This document shows positions 31,449 through 42,767 of a DNA stretch of 64,000 nucleotides, in pieces. The stretch covers positions 157,207-221,206 of the forward strand of contig CAMWQM010000001.1 in assembly GCA_947176375.1 (NCBI GenBank), given 5' to 3'. Each line of letters opens with the position of its first letter. Within the stretch, counting starts at the first letter, position 1. This DNA comes from an uncultured Helicobacteraceae bacterium (lineage in GTDB: Bacteria; Campylobacterota; Campylobacteria; Campylobacterales; Helicobacteraceae). A program made the position numbers and the translations under genes. The notes under the pieces are model-generated. The model worked only from the letters and a program-made list of their open reading frames with translations, was not told the origin of the DNA and ran no database searches.

Positions 31449-32774
31449 ATGAATAAAGCAAATACGCAATTATATTATGCAAAGCAAGATAAAATTACCA
31501 AAGAAATGGAATTTGTTGCAAACAGCGAGGAGCTAGATGTGAATCTTATTAAAAATGAGATTAAAAAAGGGCGCCTCATAATCCCTGCAAATATCAATCA
31601 CAAGCACCTAAACCCTATAGGAATAGGCATTGCTACTAAAACAAAAATTAATGCAAATATCGGTAGTTCTGCAATTACAAACTGCATTGAAAGCGAGGTG
31701 GATAAAGTCCATACTGCGATTAAATATGGAGCTGATACAATTATGGATTTAAGCACAGGTGGGAATCTTGATGAGATAAGGAGTGCCGTTATTGCAAATT
31801 CAAGTGTTCCAATTGGCACGGTTCCAATGTATCAAATACTATATGATTTGAAAGATAATATTTTGAAACTAGATATTAAAACTATGCTTTCCACTTTGGA
31901 AAAACAAGCAAAGCAAGGTGTGAGTTATTTTACAATTCATTGTGGATTTTTGCTTTCTCATATGCCATTTATTGCAAAGCGAAAAATGGGAATCGTTAGT
32001 CGAGGCGGGAGTTTAATGGCAAGCTATATGATTCATCATCACAAGGAAAATCCTTTCTACACTGCATTTGATGATATACTAGATATTTGCAAGAGCTATG
32101 ATGTGAGTTTGTCGCTAGGAGATTCGCTTCGTCCAGGCTGTCTTGCTGATGCGAGTGATGAAGCACAACTAGCAGAATTAAGAGTGTTAGGAGAACTAGC
32201 AAATAGGGCATATGAGGCTAATGTGCAGGTTATGATTGAGGGACCTGGGCATATTCCACTAAATCAAATTGAACGAAATATTGAGATTCAAAAAGAGCTT
32301 TGCAATGAAGCGCCATTCTATGTGCTAGGACCACTTGTAACAGATATAGGTGCAGGATATGACCATATATCAAGTGCTATTGGGGCTTGTGTGGCTGCGT
32401 GGAAAGGTGCCGCAATGCTTTGCTATGTAACACCAAAAGAGCATTTAGGATTGCCAAACGCAAAAGATGTAAGAGAGGGAATAATCGCATATAAGATTGC
32501 CGCACATTCCGCTGATATAGCAAGAGGTAGAATCAATTCAAGAACTAGAGATGATAAAATGAGTGATGCAAGATATGCTTTCAAATGGGAGGAGCAATTT
32601 AGCCTAGCACTAGATAGTGATAGAGCTAGAGAATTCCACGATGAAGCCCTACCACAAGATGTTTTTAAAGATGCAGAATTCTGCTCTATGTGTGGTCCCA
32701 AATTTTGTAGCTACAAAATTAGTCAAAATATTTTTAAAGAATATAATAAAGAAAAAGAATGCGAGGTGCAATAA
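31449..32774 (+). CDS. thiC: Phosphomethylpyrimidine synthase ThiC
   Basis: [15 protein letters not shown]-terminal [13 protein letters not shown]. Confidence 0.96.
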   Translation: MNKANTQLYYAKQDKITKEMEFVANSEELDVNLIKNEIKKGRLIIPANINHKHLNPIGIGIATKTKINANIGSSAITNCIESEVDKVHTAIKYGADTIMDLSTGGNLDEIRSAVIANSSVPIGTVPMYQILYDLKDNILKLDIKTMLSTLEKQAKQGVSYFTIHCGFLLSHMPFIAKRKMGIVSRGGSLMASYMIHHHKENPFYTAFDDILDICKSYDVSLSLGDSLRPGCLADASDEAQLAELRVLGELANRAYEANVQVMIEGPGHIPLNQIERNIEIQKELCNEAPFYVLGPLVTDIGAGYDHISSAIGACVAAWKGAAMLCYVTPKEHLGLPNAKDVREGIIAYKIAAHSADIARGRINSRTRDDKMSDARYAFKWEEQFSLALDSDRAREFHDEALPQDVFKDAEFCSMCGPKFCSYKISQNIFKEYNKEKECEVQ

Positions 32775-33847
32775 TGAAAGAAATAATTTTAAATAAGTTA
32801 AAAAATGTGATTTATCCAAACTTTAAAAGAGATATTATCGATTTTGGATTTGTGAAAGATATGAGGCTAGAGGATAAGAATCTAGCGTTATTTTTGGAGA
32901 TTCCAAGTAATAGTATTGAAGTAAAAGAAAAGCTAGAGAATGATATTAAAAGCGCTTTGGAGAGTTTGGGATTAAATCTCTCAATAAATATCAAAACGCT
33001 AACCATAGTGGAAGAAAAGCCAAAAAAGAAAAATATCGCTCCAAATATCAAGCATTTTATTATGGTTAGTTCTGGGAAAGGTGGTGTTGGGAAATCCACT
33101 ACAAGTGTGAATCTCTCAATAGCCCTAGCGCAAAGTGGCAAGAGTGTTGGACTGCTTGATGCAGATATTTATGGTCCAAATATTCCACGAATGCTTTCCC
33201 TTACTAATCAAAAGCCAATTGTCGATGAGGTAGCAAAAAAGCTTATCCCACTTAAAGCCTATGGAATAAAGGTTATGAGTATGGGAATGATGTATGAGGA
33301 GGGTCAGAGCCTTATTTGGCGTGGTCCTATGATAATGAGGGCTATTGAGCAAATGTTAAGTGATGTTTCGTGGGGTGAGCTAGATATTCTGGTTATTGAT
33401 ATGCCGCCTGGCACAGGGGATGCACAGCTTACACTAGCACAAAGTGTGCCTGTGAGTGGTGGAATTTCTGTTACCACACCACAGATTGTAGCTCTCGATG
33501 ATAGTGCGAGAAGCCTAGATATGTTTAACAAGCTAAATATCCCAATAGCAGGAATTATAGAAAATATGAGTGGCTTTGTGTGTCCATCTTGTGGCGAGCG
33601 TTATGATATATTTGGCAAAGGCGGGGGAATTGAGCTTGCAAATGTGAATAAATGCGAAGTTTTAGCACAGATTCCAATAGAGCCAGCCATTAGAGAGGGT
33701 GGTGATGATGGAAAACCGGTTGTATTCTACAAACCTGATAGTTTTGGGGCAAAAGAGTATCTAAAGGCTGCCTCTAAAATAATAGAATTTTTAGATAAAA
33801 TCGGCGATACTGCGGATAATTCCTCTATCCAGCCCGTGAATAAGTAG
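32759..33847 (+). CDS. mrp: Mrp/ApbC family Fe-S carrier ATPase
   Basis: [33 protein letters not shown]. Confidence 0.95.
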   Translation: MRGAIMKEIILNKLKNVIYPNFKRDIIDFGFVKDMRLEDKNLALFLEIPSNSIEVKEKLENDIKSALESLGLNLSINIKTLTIVEEKPKKKNIAPNIKHFIMVSSGKGGVGKSTTSVNLSIALAQSGKSVGLLDADIYGPNIPRMLSLTNQKPIVDEVAKKLIPLKAYGIKVMSMGMMYEEGQSLIWRGPMIMRAIEQMLSDVSWGELDILVIDMPPGTGDAQLTLAQSVPVSGGISVTTPQIVALDDSARSLDMFNKLNIPIAGIIENMSGFVCPSCGERYDIFGKGGGIELANVNKCEVLAQIPIEPAIREGGDDGKPVVFYKPDSFGAKEYLKAASKIIEFLDKIGDTADNSSIQPVNK

Positions 33848-34333
33848 TTTTTATAAAATGAATTTGATTAATAAATAAACGAATTTTAGGTGTTTTGAAA
33901 AAAATTAGACTTTAAAGAGAATTCAAAAGGTTTGGAAATTAATTTAGGTTCTTGATTTTGGCTAAAATTCGTTTAAAAAACTCATAATTTATAGCATTAA
34001 CTAGAATCTTAATTTAGATACTAAGAAATTAGACGCTAACATTTAATCTATTAGGGTGAAATCCAAAGAGCTAGAATTTAAATTCTAGCAAATCTAATAA
34101 AATCTAAAAACTATTGAAGTTTAGATTATTTTTTATTTTAGTGCTAATAATTTAAGATATTTATTTGAAAAAATACAATGAATAAATCATAGTAATGAAG
34201 CGGCATTTTTAATATTTTTTACAACTTTTTGCAGATTTTATTTTAGGTGGATCTAAGGTTAGATTAAATACTAAAAATTTATTAAAACTTTATCCAAGTA
34301 AATTATAGATTCTACTTTTAAACTAACTATAAA

Positions 34334-34363
34334 AAGTGGAATCTTTAGAAAAAGATTCCACTT
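34334..34363. terminator. Perfect 13-bp hairpin
   Basis: AAGTGGAATCTTT-AGAA-AAAGATTCCACTT. Confidence 0.55.
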
Positions 34364-34431
34364 CTAACACAATATCAAGCTACATTTATTTCTAAGCCCA
34401 AATATGTAAATATATATTATTTAACATTATT

Positions 34432-34701
34432 TCAATTTCCCACATACATATCAATCTCCTCAAAGTTAAAGGATGCTAGCTCATATAATATTCTAAAATC
34501 ACTTACCATTTTTTTGAAAATCTTGTAGTCAGTTATCTGAAGTTTTTCAAAATCACTAAAATGACTAATCTCTTGAAAGTACCACAAAGCTTTCTCTTTA
34601 TAGCTATCAAAAAAGATAAAATTACTACTATGAAAAAGAAATATTTTGTTACAAATGAATAGAGAGAGTTTGCTCACAAAGCTTGATATTTGCAATATCA
34701 T
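34432..34701 (-). CDS. Small hypothetical protein, possibly a gene remnant
   Basis: 89 aa ORF in a long low-coding interval, followed by the hairpin at 34334-34363. Confidence 0.35.
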   Translation of the reverse strand: MILQISSFVSKLSLFICNKIFLFHSSNFIFFDSYKEKALWYFQEISHFSDFEKLQITDYKIFKKMVSDFRILYELASFNFEEIDMYVGN

Positions 34702-35306
34702 TTATGATGCTATTTTTATTATTTAGTGTTATATCAATGTTTAGGCTAAAATATGTTTAGATATTGTATAAATATTGCAAATATTTGCATAGCAAAAGTC
34801 ATTTAGCATAGTGATTTAGCATAATCTTGCTTAAATCATCATTCTTTGGATATTTAGAAAATAATATTTGATAATATTTATTTGCTTTATGGGTTTTTCA
34901 TTCTCTGTGGTATCCAAAAAATCATTTAGCATATTTAGCGATTTTTTGGACTTCAATTTCAAATGGTTTTAAAATTATGAAATTTTGCATTTTTATGCCT
35001 TAATTTTAGACAATCCATTGTCAATTATGCAAAGTATGAATATAATTCTACCTCTCTCATTAAGATAAGTTTAAAATAATAAAAATTGAAAATCTAATTT
35101 CTCTTTAATCTCATAAATTCAAATTTAGAAACTAGCTTCTAAAATCTATTTTTAAAACTATTATTTAGAAAATTATAAAGCAAAATCAAGCCTTTGAAAA
35201 AAATTAAAAGAATTAATTTAAAATTTTTTCGTTAAGATTCATCTTTTATTAAAATGATTTGTTTTAGATTCTAAATTGAACTCCAAATAAAAAGTCAAGA
35301 AAAAAA

Positions 35307-36428
35307 ATGATTACAAAAGAAACTTCTAGCTTTGAGAGTGGGAATCTAAATATCTTTTATGATATTTATTTGCCACAAAATCCACGCTCTACGCTTATTC
35401 AAATATCTCACGGAATGGTCGAGCATAGAGGAAAGTATGAATTTATTGCTACAAAATTAGCACAAAATGGCTTTATCGTAGTGGTAAGCGACCACAGAGG
35501 ACACGGCGATAGTATTAGTGCTAATGCAGATATCATAGATTCCACACATATCACCGCAGATTCTAAAAGTAATATTGCAAGCTTTAATCACACTTCAAAT
35601 ATTACTAAAGATTCTCTAGATTCCACATATTCTACACACAATCAAACCTCTAGCACTGCTAAAGATTCCACAAATAATAGAATTAAAAATGAGATTTTTT
35701 GGGGTGAAATGGGAGAAAATGGTTTTGAAATGGTAGTGAGTGATATTTATAAGCTTAATTGTATTTTAAGAGAGCGATTTGCCCCAAAAAAAATCGTGCT
35801 AATCGGGCATAGTATGGGTTCTCTTATTGCAAGGAGATTCTTGCAAAAATATGAAAATAGTCTTGATATGCTTGTTCTTTGTGGCACACCATATCCGCAA
35901 AGATTTGTTTCTCTTGGTATTATTTTACTAAAAGTTTTAAGGTTTTTTGGGATTAATGGAATTGGTGCAGATCTTGCCTACAGGCTTTCATTTCTAGCTT
36001 TCAATTCAAAATATTATAAATTTGATGATTTAGATAATGGTAAGCAGAGCGGAATCTTGTGGGTAAATAGGGATATAGATGAATTGAAGAGGACACTTAA
36101 AGACCCTAAATGTCGTTTTATTTTTACAATTAATAGTTTTATAAATTTGCTTTGTGGATTGAGACAGGTTTTTAGCAAATATGAAAATAAAGTGCAAAAT
36201 CCAAATCTTCCTATACTTTTTATCAGTGGTGAAGATGATGCTTGTGGAGACTTTGGCAGGGGAGTTTTGAGTGCTTTAAAGCATATTAATTCGCAAGGCT
36301 ATGATAATGCAAAAATGATTTTATATGCCAAAGCTAGGCACGAGATACTTTTAGAATTAAATAAAGATGAGGTAGCAAGGGATTTAATATCGTGGATTGA
36401 ATCTAATTTAATGGAATCTAATGAATAA
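35307..36428 (+). CDS. Alpha/beta hydrolase (monoacylglycerol lipase / S33-like)
   Basis: SHGMVEHRGKYEFIA, DHRGHGDS, GHSMGS nucleophile elbow, late His ARHEILLE. Confidence 0.92.
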   Translation: MITKETSSFESGNLNIFYDIYLPQNPRSTLIQISHGMVEHRGKYEFIATKLAQNGFIVVVSDHRGHGDSISANADIIDSTHITADSKSNIASFNHTSNITKDSLDSTYSTHNQTSSTAKDSTNNRIKNEIFWGEMGENGFEMVVSDIYKLNCILRERFAPKKIVLIGHSMGSLIARRFLQKYENSLDMLVLCGTPYPQRFVSLGIILLKVLRFFGINGIGADLAYRLSFLAFNSKYYKFDDLDNGKQSGILWVNRDIDELKRTLKDPKCRFIFTINSFINLLCGLRQVFSKYENKVQNPNLPILFISGEDDACGDFGRGVLSALKHINSQGYDNAKMILYAKARHEILLELNKDEVARDLISWIESNLMESNE

Positions 36429-36659
36429 AATTTAGCGCCCTTTGACCTAAATTTTAAGCAAAATCTTAAAAGCGCTACATACCAAAGCTTTATTAAATAA
36501 AACACCAAAAGTAAAATTTTAGTGCTAGATTTATAGAATGATAAATAATGCTTATATGTTTTAATATAAATGACTTTGCTTTTCTGAATGGAGGAATGTT
36601 TCATAGTTTTTAAAAATTTTAGATTGCGCTTTTTAAATTTTTAATTTAGATTTTAGCCA

Positions 36660-37295
36660 TCAATCACTCATTTTTAAGTATTTTTTAGATAGAGTGCAAA
36701 TAAACATCACACTAATGCAAAGAAATATCACTCCAAAAGCAAGGATACAGGCTTCTGCCATATTTAGAAATTTAGCCTGTGGGATTAGATACCAGCCATT
36801 AGAATATAGATTTGTAAAATATTCTTGAAATGTATTAAGATTTGTATTTTGTGGGATTATAGGAGCGTCGTATCCGCAAGAGCCAAGTGGTTTAAAAAGC
36901 TGTGGAAAATATTTATCAAGCGGGAGAAAAATTGGGAATTTTGGCTCACTAGAACAACCAATCATTCCAAAAATGTTATTAGAATTAATTGCTTGTTTTA
37001 TTGCTTCTAGCTTTATTGCAGCTCTAAAGCCAAAATAAATTGCATAAAAACTAATGATATAGCTAATCAATCTCTGCCTTAAAAAGATAGCAATCAAGCT
37101 AGAAAAAATAAGCAACACAAAGGCAAATCTGATATAAACGCATTGCTCACAAGGTGGCATAAAAAAATAGCTTTGAAAAATATGTGAAAGAAGTAATAAA
37201 AACAAAGAGCAAAATCCCATAACAAGCCATAAGCAAATACCACTTTGCCATTTTGTAATCTTTAAAATTATATTTTTAGATTTCATTACTTTCAT
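36660..37295 (-). CDS. DsbB/DsbI-like disulfide bond formation membrane protein
   Basis: PCEQCVYIRFA plus TM helices and second Cys pair. Confidence 0.85.
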   Translation of the reverse strand: MKVMKSKNIILKITKWQSGICLWLVMGFCSLFLLLLSHIFQSYFFMPPCEQCVYIRFAFVLLIFSSLIAIFLRQRLISYIISFYAIYFGFRAAIKLEAIKQAINSNNIFGMIGCSSEPKFPIFLPLDKYFPQLFKPLGSCGYDAPIIPQNTNLNTFQEYFTNLYSNGWYLIPQAKFLNMAEACILAFGVIFLCISVMFICTLSKKYLKMSD

Positions 37296-37393
37296 TTAAG
37301 ATTCTGCTTAAGATTTTTCACTACCTTTTTATTAAAACTGCACAACTTTTTCATTTAAGATTCCATGCAACCCTTTGATTTTATTATTTAGTT

Positions 37394-38104
37394 TTATTTA
37401 CTAGAGAGCCATTTTATTAAATCTATCATTTGCTGTTCTGATTTAATATTTTGCAATAGGATTATATACTTTCCATTCACCACAAATGTAGGCACACCCC
37501 CTTGAATTGAGGCTATATCATAGGCTTTATCCCATTTTTTTAGTAAATCCTGCACTTTTTTATCTTGCTTCAATTTATTGTATTCATCTTTTGGCAAATT
37601 AATTGCAGTGAGTGCAGTATTTAGAAATGCTTCTTTGTCCCTATTATATTCAGATTTATTATTATGCCAACGCTCTTTATCTTCGTGATAAGCTTTATAT
37701 AGTGCACTTTTTGCTTTCTTAAAAGTGGAATCTTCGCTAAATAAATTTGTTATTTTATTATTTTCATCTTGAATGACTAATGTAGCAAAAAGCTCGCTTG
37801 CTTCGTTGCCAAACTCTGCCTTTGTGCTTAAGTGATAAGGGACAAAAGTGATGTTTGGAATCTCTACTAATACCTTTGGCAAAATCTCTATGTCATATTT
37901 GTAGCAAAATATGCAATCATAACTAAAAACTTTTATCAAAGTATTTTTAGAATCTGCAATTTCTTGCTCTAGCGTGATAAAATCTACTCCCTCTGTGTAT
38001 TCTTGCTTAGCTTCATTTTGGTTGGTTTGATTATTCTCACTACAAGCGATGATAAACAATGTAAGCCCAATTAGAAAGATTTTTTTAAATGTTTTAAATA
38101 TCAT
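37394..38104 (-). CDS. DsbA-like thiol:disulfide lipoprotein
   Basis: Lipobox IIAC, CIFC active site, GGVPTFVVNGKY. Confidence 0.88.
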   Translation of the reverse strand: MIFKTFKKIFLIGLTLFIIACSENNQTNQNEAKQEYTEGVDFITLEQEIADSKNTLIKVFSYDCIFCYKYDIEILPKVLVEIPNITFVPYHLSTKAEFGNEASELFATLVIQDENNKITNLFSEDSTFKKAKSALYKAYHEDKERWHNNKSEYNRDKEAFLNTALTAINLPKDEYNKLKQDKKVQDLLKKWDKAYDIASIQGGVPTFVVNGKYIILLQNIKSEQQMIDLIKWLSSK

Positions 38105-38180
38105 TAGGATTCTCCAAATAATAAATATTTTAAAAGTGTAATGATAGGTTAAAGATTATTAATTGTTGCTGATTTTGTTG

Positions 38181-38257
38181 TGGTGGACCTTGCAGGACTC
38201 GAACCTGCGACCTACCGGTTATGAGCCGGTAGCTCTAACCAGCTGAGCTAAAGGTCC
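38181..38257 (-). tRNA. tRNA with CAT anticodon (Met, or Ile2 if lysidine modified)
   Basis: Reverse complement GGACCTTTAGCTCAGCTGGTTAGAGCTACCGGCTCATAACCGGTAGGTCGCAGGTTCGAGTCCTGCAAGGTCCACCA folds as a cloverleaf. Confidence 0.97.
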
Positions 38258-38289
38258 TTTAAAATTTAAGCAAAATTTAAAAGATGGAA

Positions 38290-39378
38290 TTATATCTTAA
38301 AGTGATACCTAAAAGCAAGTAAATTTTGAAGCACCGCAAAAAGAATACCAAAAGTTAAAAAACTACTTCCACCATAACTAAAAAATGGCATAGGGATTCC
38401 AACCACAGGGGCAAATTTAATAACCATTAAAATATTTACACTCAAATGAATAAAAATCAAAAATCCAATAGCAGCACTCACAACTTGTAGAATCTTATCT
38501 TTTTTAAACTGATAGCTAACAGAAAATAAATGCAAAATCAAGATTCCATACAAAAGTAGTAAAATAACACCGCCCAAAAATCCGTGTCTCTCCATAAAAT
38601 ATGCAAAAATGAAATCACTCTCTGGCACAGGCAAAAACTTTAGTTGTGCTTGAGTAGCGTTTTCTGCATCTTTTCCTTTTAAGCCACCGCTTCCTATGGC
38701 TATCATTGACTGCTGGACCTGATACTGTGGCTTATCTCCTAAAAACTGCTCAATCCTCTCTACTTGATAGCTTTTCAGGATATTACTATAAATAAATGGT
38801 GAGATTAGGAGTATTACTATAAATATTGTCATTAGAATCTTTTTGTGGATTCCAACTAAAAATAGGATTCCAAAGCCTATTACAAAAATTAATATTGAAG
38901 TTCCCAAATCCGGCTGAATCTTTACTAGCACGACAGGAAGTATAATAAAAAATGAATGTTTTAAAAATGCTTTTAAATGATAACCTTCTCGTGGGGGCGG
39001 GTCATTGCTAATATTATATGCAAGCATTAGTATTAATGTAGATTTTACTATTTCGCTAGGTTGTATGGACATACCAATTAGTGGAATCTCTATCCACCTT
39101 TGAGCACCAAATTTTTGAGTGCCGATAAATTCAACTGCAATTAATAAGGCAATAGAAGCCCAATAAAGTGTAGGCACAAGCCAAAATAATCGCTTTAGTG
39201 GCAAAATGAAAATCACTAAACTTATCGCACAAGTGATGCTAATGTAGATTAATTGTTTTATTGTAAGGCTTGAATCTACCTCATAAATCAACATTAAAGA
39301 AATTAAAATGATAGGGATTGTCGTAAAGATTATCATATAATCAAAGTGCATAAAGACTTTTCTATCAAGGTTAAACAA
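38290..39378 (-). CDS. rodA: Rod shape-determining protein RodA (SEDS family)
   Basis: SEDS motifs (GAQRWIEIPLIGMSIQPSEIVK, PFFSYGGSS). Confidence 0.93.
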   Translation of the reverse strand: MFNLDRKVFMHFDYMIIFTTIPIILISLMLIYEVDSSLTIKQLIYISITCAISLVIFILPLKRLFWLVPTLYWASIALLIAVEFIGTQKFGAQRWIEIPLIGMSIQPSEIVKSTLILMLAYNISNDPPPREGYHLKAFLKHSFFIILPVVLVKIQPDLGTSILIFVIGFGILFLVGIHKKILMTIFIVILLISPFIYSNILKSYQVERIEQFLGDKPQYQVQQSMIAIGSGGLKGKDAENATQAQLKFLPVPESDFIFAYFMERHGFLGGVILLLLYGILILHLFSVSYQFKKDKILQVVSAAIGFLIFIHLSVNILMVIKFAPVVGIPMPFFSYGGSSFLTFGILFAVLQNLLAFRYHFKI

Positions 39379-39455
39379 CTTGCATTTCCTTAAAGTTTAT
39401 TTGGCTAAAATAGGGGGAATTATATCCAAAATAAATAATTTTTAGGGTTTTAAAG

Positions 39456-40457
39456 GTGAGATTAATCTATAAAGATGATTTAAAAACTAGGCTTGATATA
39501 TTTTTAAGTAAAGAGCTAAATATTAGCAGAAGTCAAGCCTTAAATTTAATCAAAAAGAATTTAGTAAAAGTTAATGACAAAATTGTAAATAAAAGCGGAG
39601 CAGAGCTAAAAAATAGTGATTTGATTGAGATTTCAAAAGTGGAATCTAGTGATACTTTAGAGAAAAAAAGTGATATTTATATTCAAAGAATCTATGAAGA
39701 TGATGATATTTTAGTGATTAATAAGCCCCCATTTTTAGCTACACACGGGGCAGCAAGTCTAAAAGAAGAAAGCCTAGTTGATTGGCTAAAAACACACAGA
39801 ATCCAGCTCTCAAATATTGCAGGAGAGAAAAAAGAAGGCATAGTCCATCGCCTTGATAAGCAAACAAGTGGAGCTATGGTAATTGCTAAAAATAATGCCA
39901 CTCATAGCTTTTTAAGCGAGCAATTACGAAGTAGGCAAATGGGCAGACTTTACATTGCTATAATCGATTTGGTATTGAAAGAGGATATAGAAATTGAATG
40001 TTATCTTGCGAGAAATCCAAAAAATAGACTTAAATTTTCTAAATGTAATTTAAAGGCTAATGCAAGTGATATTAAAACTAATGATATTAAATTTTTAATG
40101 CCACAAAATAGTTCTGCAAGGTATTCAAAAAGTAATTTTTATAAAATACTTTTATCAAATGATTTAAAAAAAGAATTGATTTTAGCAAAGCTTTCCACTG
40201 GTAGAACTCATCAGATTCGCGCACATTTAGAAAGTATAAATCGCCACATTATAGGAGATAATTTATATGGCTATAATGGCGAGGAATATCGCATAATGCT
40301 GCATTCCTACATTTTATATTTACAACACCCAAAACTTGGTAAAATGTCATTTCAAGCAAGATTATTTGACGATATGAATTTTTATTTAGAAAAATATTTT
40401 AATATGGAGAGTGTAAATGAGGTTTTGGCAGATATTAGCAATCGCTTTGTTTTTTAG
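39456..40457 (+). CDS. RluA/RluD-family pseudouridine synthase
   Basis: S4 domain, VHRLDKQTSGAMVIAK, GRTHQIRAHL. Confidence 0.94.
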   Translation: MRLIYKDDLKTRLDIFLSKELNISRSQALNLIKKNLVKVNDKIVNKSGAELKNSDLIEISKVESSDTLEKKSDIYIQRIYEDDDILVINKPPFLATHGAASLKEESLVDWLKTHRIQLSNIAGEKKEGIVHRLDKQTSGAMVIAKNNATHSFLSEQLRSRQMGRLYIAIIDLVLKEDIEIECYLARNPKNRLKFSKCNLKANASDIKTNDIKFLMPQNSSARYSKSNFYKILLSNDLKKELILAKLSTGRTHQIRAHLESINRHIIGDNLYGYNGEEYRIMLHSYILYLQHPKLGKMSFQARLFDDMNFYLEKYFNMESVNEVLADISNRFVF

Positions 40458-41592
40458 CGGTTGTGCTAATACGATAAGTTCGCTAAATGGAATCGATGAA
40501 AATATCCCTGTGGTAAAAAATGTGAAAGTCCTAGCAGATGTTTCTTCAATTGCATTTGAATGGGATATTATCAATGATAGTGAGGTTAGTGGATTTGTGT
40601 TATATAGAAATGGCAAAGGTGGTTTTAGTGAGATTGCACACATTAAGAATCCAAATGCAACGCACTATGTAGATGAAAATCTAGTGCCAGAAACAGAATA
40701 TCAATATTATTTTCTTACATTAAGTGGTAATTCTTATTCTCCAAAAAGTCAAATAATTAAGGCAAAAACTTCTTTTATAAACGCAGTAGAGAGCATTTAC
40801 GCTTCAAATGATTATGTAAAAAAGGTAAAGCTTCTTTGGTCACCACATCCAAATCCATCCATTTCGCATTATTTGATTCAAAGGGAAATTGATGGTGAAT
40901 TTAAGACTATTTCTCTTGTTAATCATAGGCTTTTGGTGGAATATTTTGATGATAATTTAGAAGATGGCAAAGATTATAATTACAGAATTATTGCAATGGA
41001 TTTCAACTCCACTCCATCGCGCCCAAGCAGTGTAATAACAGCGAAAACAAAGCCAAGACCAGATGCTAGTGAAAGAATTTATGCAACCTCAAACCTTGCA
41101 AATAAAATCATAGTTTCGTGGGATAAGGGTGAAAATATCAAGCAATACAAAATCTTTCGCTCAAATGATGATAAACATTATAGATTCCTCTCATATAGCG
41201 ATACAAATGAATATGAAGATATTATAAATATTCCAAATCAAATCTATTTTTATAAAGTTAGTAATATTGATGAAAATGGTTTAGAGAGTGAATTAAGTAT
41301 AGGAGTGAAAGGAAGCACTAAAAATACCCCAATCACTCCAAAAATAGCAAGAGGCTATGTCGATGATAAAGAGGCAAGGTTAGAATGGGAAGAAAATAAA
41401 AATGCAAAATATTTTATGGTGTATCGTAAAGATACGACTTTAGGCGTGCAGGATAGATTTAGAGTAAAAGAAAATTACTTTATTGATAAAGATATGAAAG
41501 TAGGCAATGAATATCGCTACTATGTTGTTGCATTTGATGAGTTTGATTTAGCCTCAAGCCCTTCAAATGAAATAGTTTTGTCTATTAAATAA
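40417..41592 (+). CDS. Fibronectin type III-repeat lipoprotein
   Basis: Lipobox FSGC; repeated FN3-like units (W/Y-rich, YYFLTL...YNYRIIAMD...YRYYVVAFDEFD). Confidence 0.8.
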   Translation: MRFWQILAIALFFSGCANTISSLNGIDENIPVVKNVKVLADVSSIAFEWDIINDSEVSGFVLYRNGKGGFSEIAHIKNPNATHYVDENLVPETEYQYYFLTLSGNSYSPKSQIIKAKTSFINAVESIYASNDYVKKVKLLWSPHPNPSISHYLIQREIDGEFKTISLVNHRLLVEYFDDNLEDGKDYNYRIIAMDFNSTPSRPSSVITAKTKPRPDASERIYATSNLANKIIVSWDKGENIKQYKIFRSNDDKHYRFLSYSDTNEYEDIINIPNQIYFYKVSNIDENGLESELSIGVKGSTKNTPITPKIARGYVDDKEARLEWEENKNAKYFMVYRKDTTLGVQDRFRVKENYFIDKDMKVGNEYRYYVVAFDEFDLASSPSNEIVLSIK

Positions 41593-41593
41593 A

Positions 41594-42760
41594 ATGCCAC
41601 ATTTTTTTGCCTCCAAGCTAGATTCTATTTCTTTGCCAGCTAAAATTGGAGATTTTAGTTTTCAATTAGAAGCAAAGCGCATAAATGGGGAAGATTCTAT
41701 CATTTTAGTAGATTATAAAAATTACAAATTTTTGCTAACAAGATTACGAAAAGATTCTAAAATTTTAGTCAAATACAACAAATCGCTAAAATTTAGTTCA
41801 AAAGCTGTGATAAAACTAGCTCTAAAGGAGTATGCAAAGCTAACAAATGCAGATATAATCTCGCATAATTTATCTAGCAAATCTAATTTAGATTCCACTA
41901 AAGAGCCTCACAACACGCATAATCCATATTTTTTAAATATTTCTAACATTAAAGACATTTTGGAATCTAGTAATATTATCATTGAAGTTGGCTTTGGCTC
42001 GGGACAAAATATACTAAATATGGCTAAAAATAATCCTAGAGCTACTTTTATAGGGCTAGAGATTTATCGCCCAGCAATAGAGCAGGTTTTAAAGCAAATT
42101 AAGATTTTGGGGCTAAAAAATTTATTTATTATGAATGCGGATTGTAGAATCTTATTTGACATTTTGCCTAGTAATAAAATTGATGCAATATATTTGCATT
42201 TTCCTGTGCCATGGGATAAAAATGAGCAAAAAAGAGTTTTTTCTAAGTCATTTTTGCAAAAGAGTTTAAGGATTCTAAAAAAAGGTGCTTTTTTGGAATT
42301 AAGAACTGATAGTAAAGAGTATTTCGATTATGCACTAAATATTTCAAAAGATTTTGAGCTAAAAATTGAAAGTGTGATAAATTCTAAAAATGAAATTATT
42401 AGCAAGTATGAGGCGCGCTGGCTAAGGGCAAATAAAAATATTTATAGTGCTTCTTTTTATAAGATTAATGATTATAAAGAGGGTGATTTTAGTATTAAGG
42501 ATTTGGACTTAAGTCCGTTTTTAGCCATTGATAAGATTTTAGATTCCAATATTAGACTTGCAAATAAGGAATATTTTTTGCATATTAAAAGTGTTTATAA
42601 GTTTAAAGATGGGCATATTTTGTTTATTCTTTTTGGGGCTTATTACGCACCAAATCATATTTTTTTAATAATTTATGATAATAAATTGATAGAAGTTTTG
42701 GGCGATATTATCCCAACTTATGCAAATATTTCTTCGCTAAATTTAATATCTGGAGTGTGA
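41594..42760 (+). CDS. trmB: tRNA (guanine-N7-)-methyltransferase, long epsilonproteobacterial form
   Basis: EVGFGSGQNILNMAKNNPRATFIGLEIYRPAIEQ, HFPVPWDKNEQKRVF. Confidence 0.92.
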   Translation: MPHFFASKLDSISLPAKIGDFSFQLEAKRINGEDSIILVDYKNYKFLLTRLRKDSKILVKYNKSLKFSSKAVIKLALKEYAKLTNADIISHNLSSKSNLDSTKEPHNTHNPYFLNISNIKDILESSNIIIEVGFGSGQNILNMAKNNPRATFIGLEIYRPAIEQVLKQIKILGLKNLFIMNADCRILFDILPSNKIDAIYLHFPVPWDKNEQKRVFSKSFLQKSLRILKKGAFLELRTDSKEYFDYALNISKDFELKIESVINSKNEIISKYEARWLRANKNIYSASFYKINDYKEGDFSIKDLDLSPFLAIDKILDSNIRLANKEYFLHIKSVYKFKDGHILFILFGAYYAPNHIFLIIYDNKLIEVLGDIIPTYANISSLNLISGV

Positions 42761-42767
42761 AAATAAA

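Noticed and set aside
31598-32701. Minus-strand ORFs across thiC
   Set aside because: Shadow ORFs of thiC.
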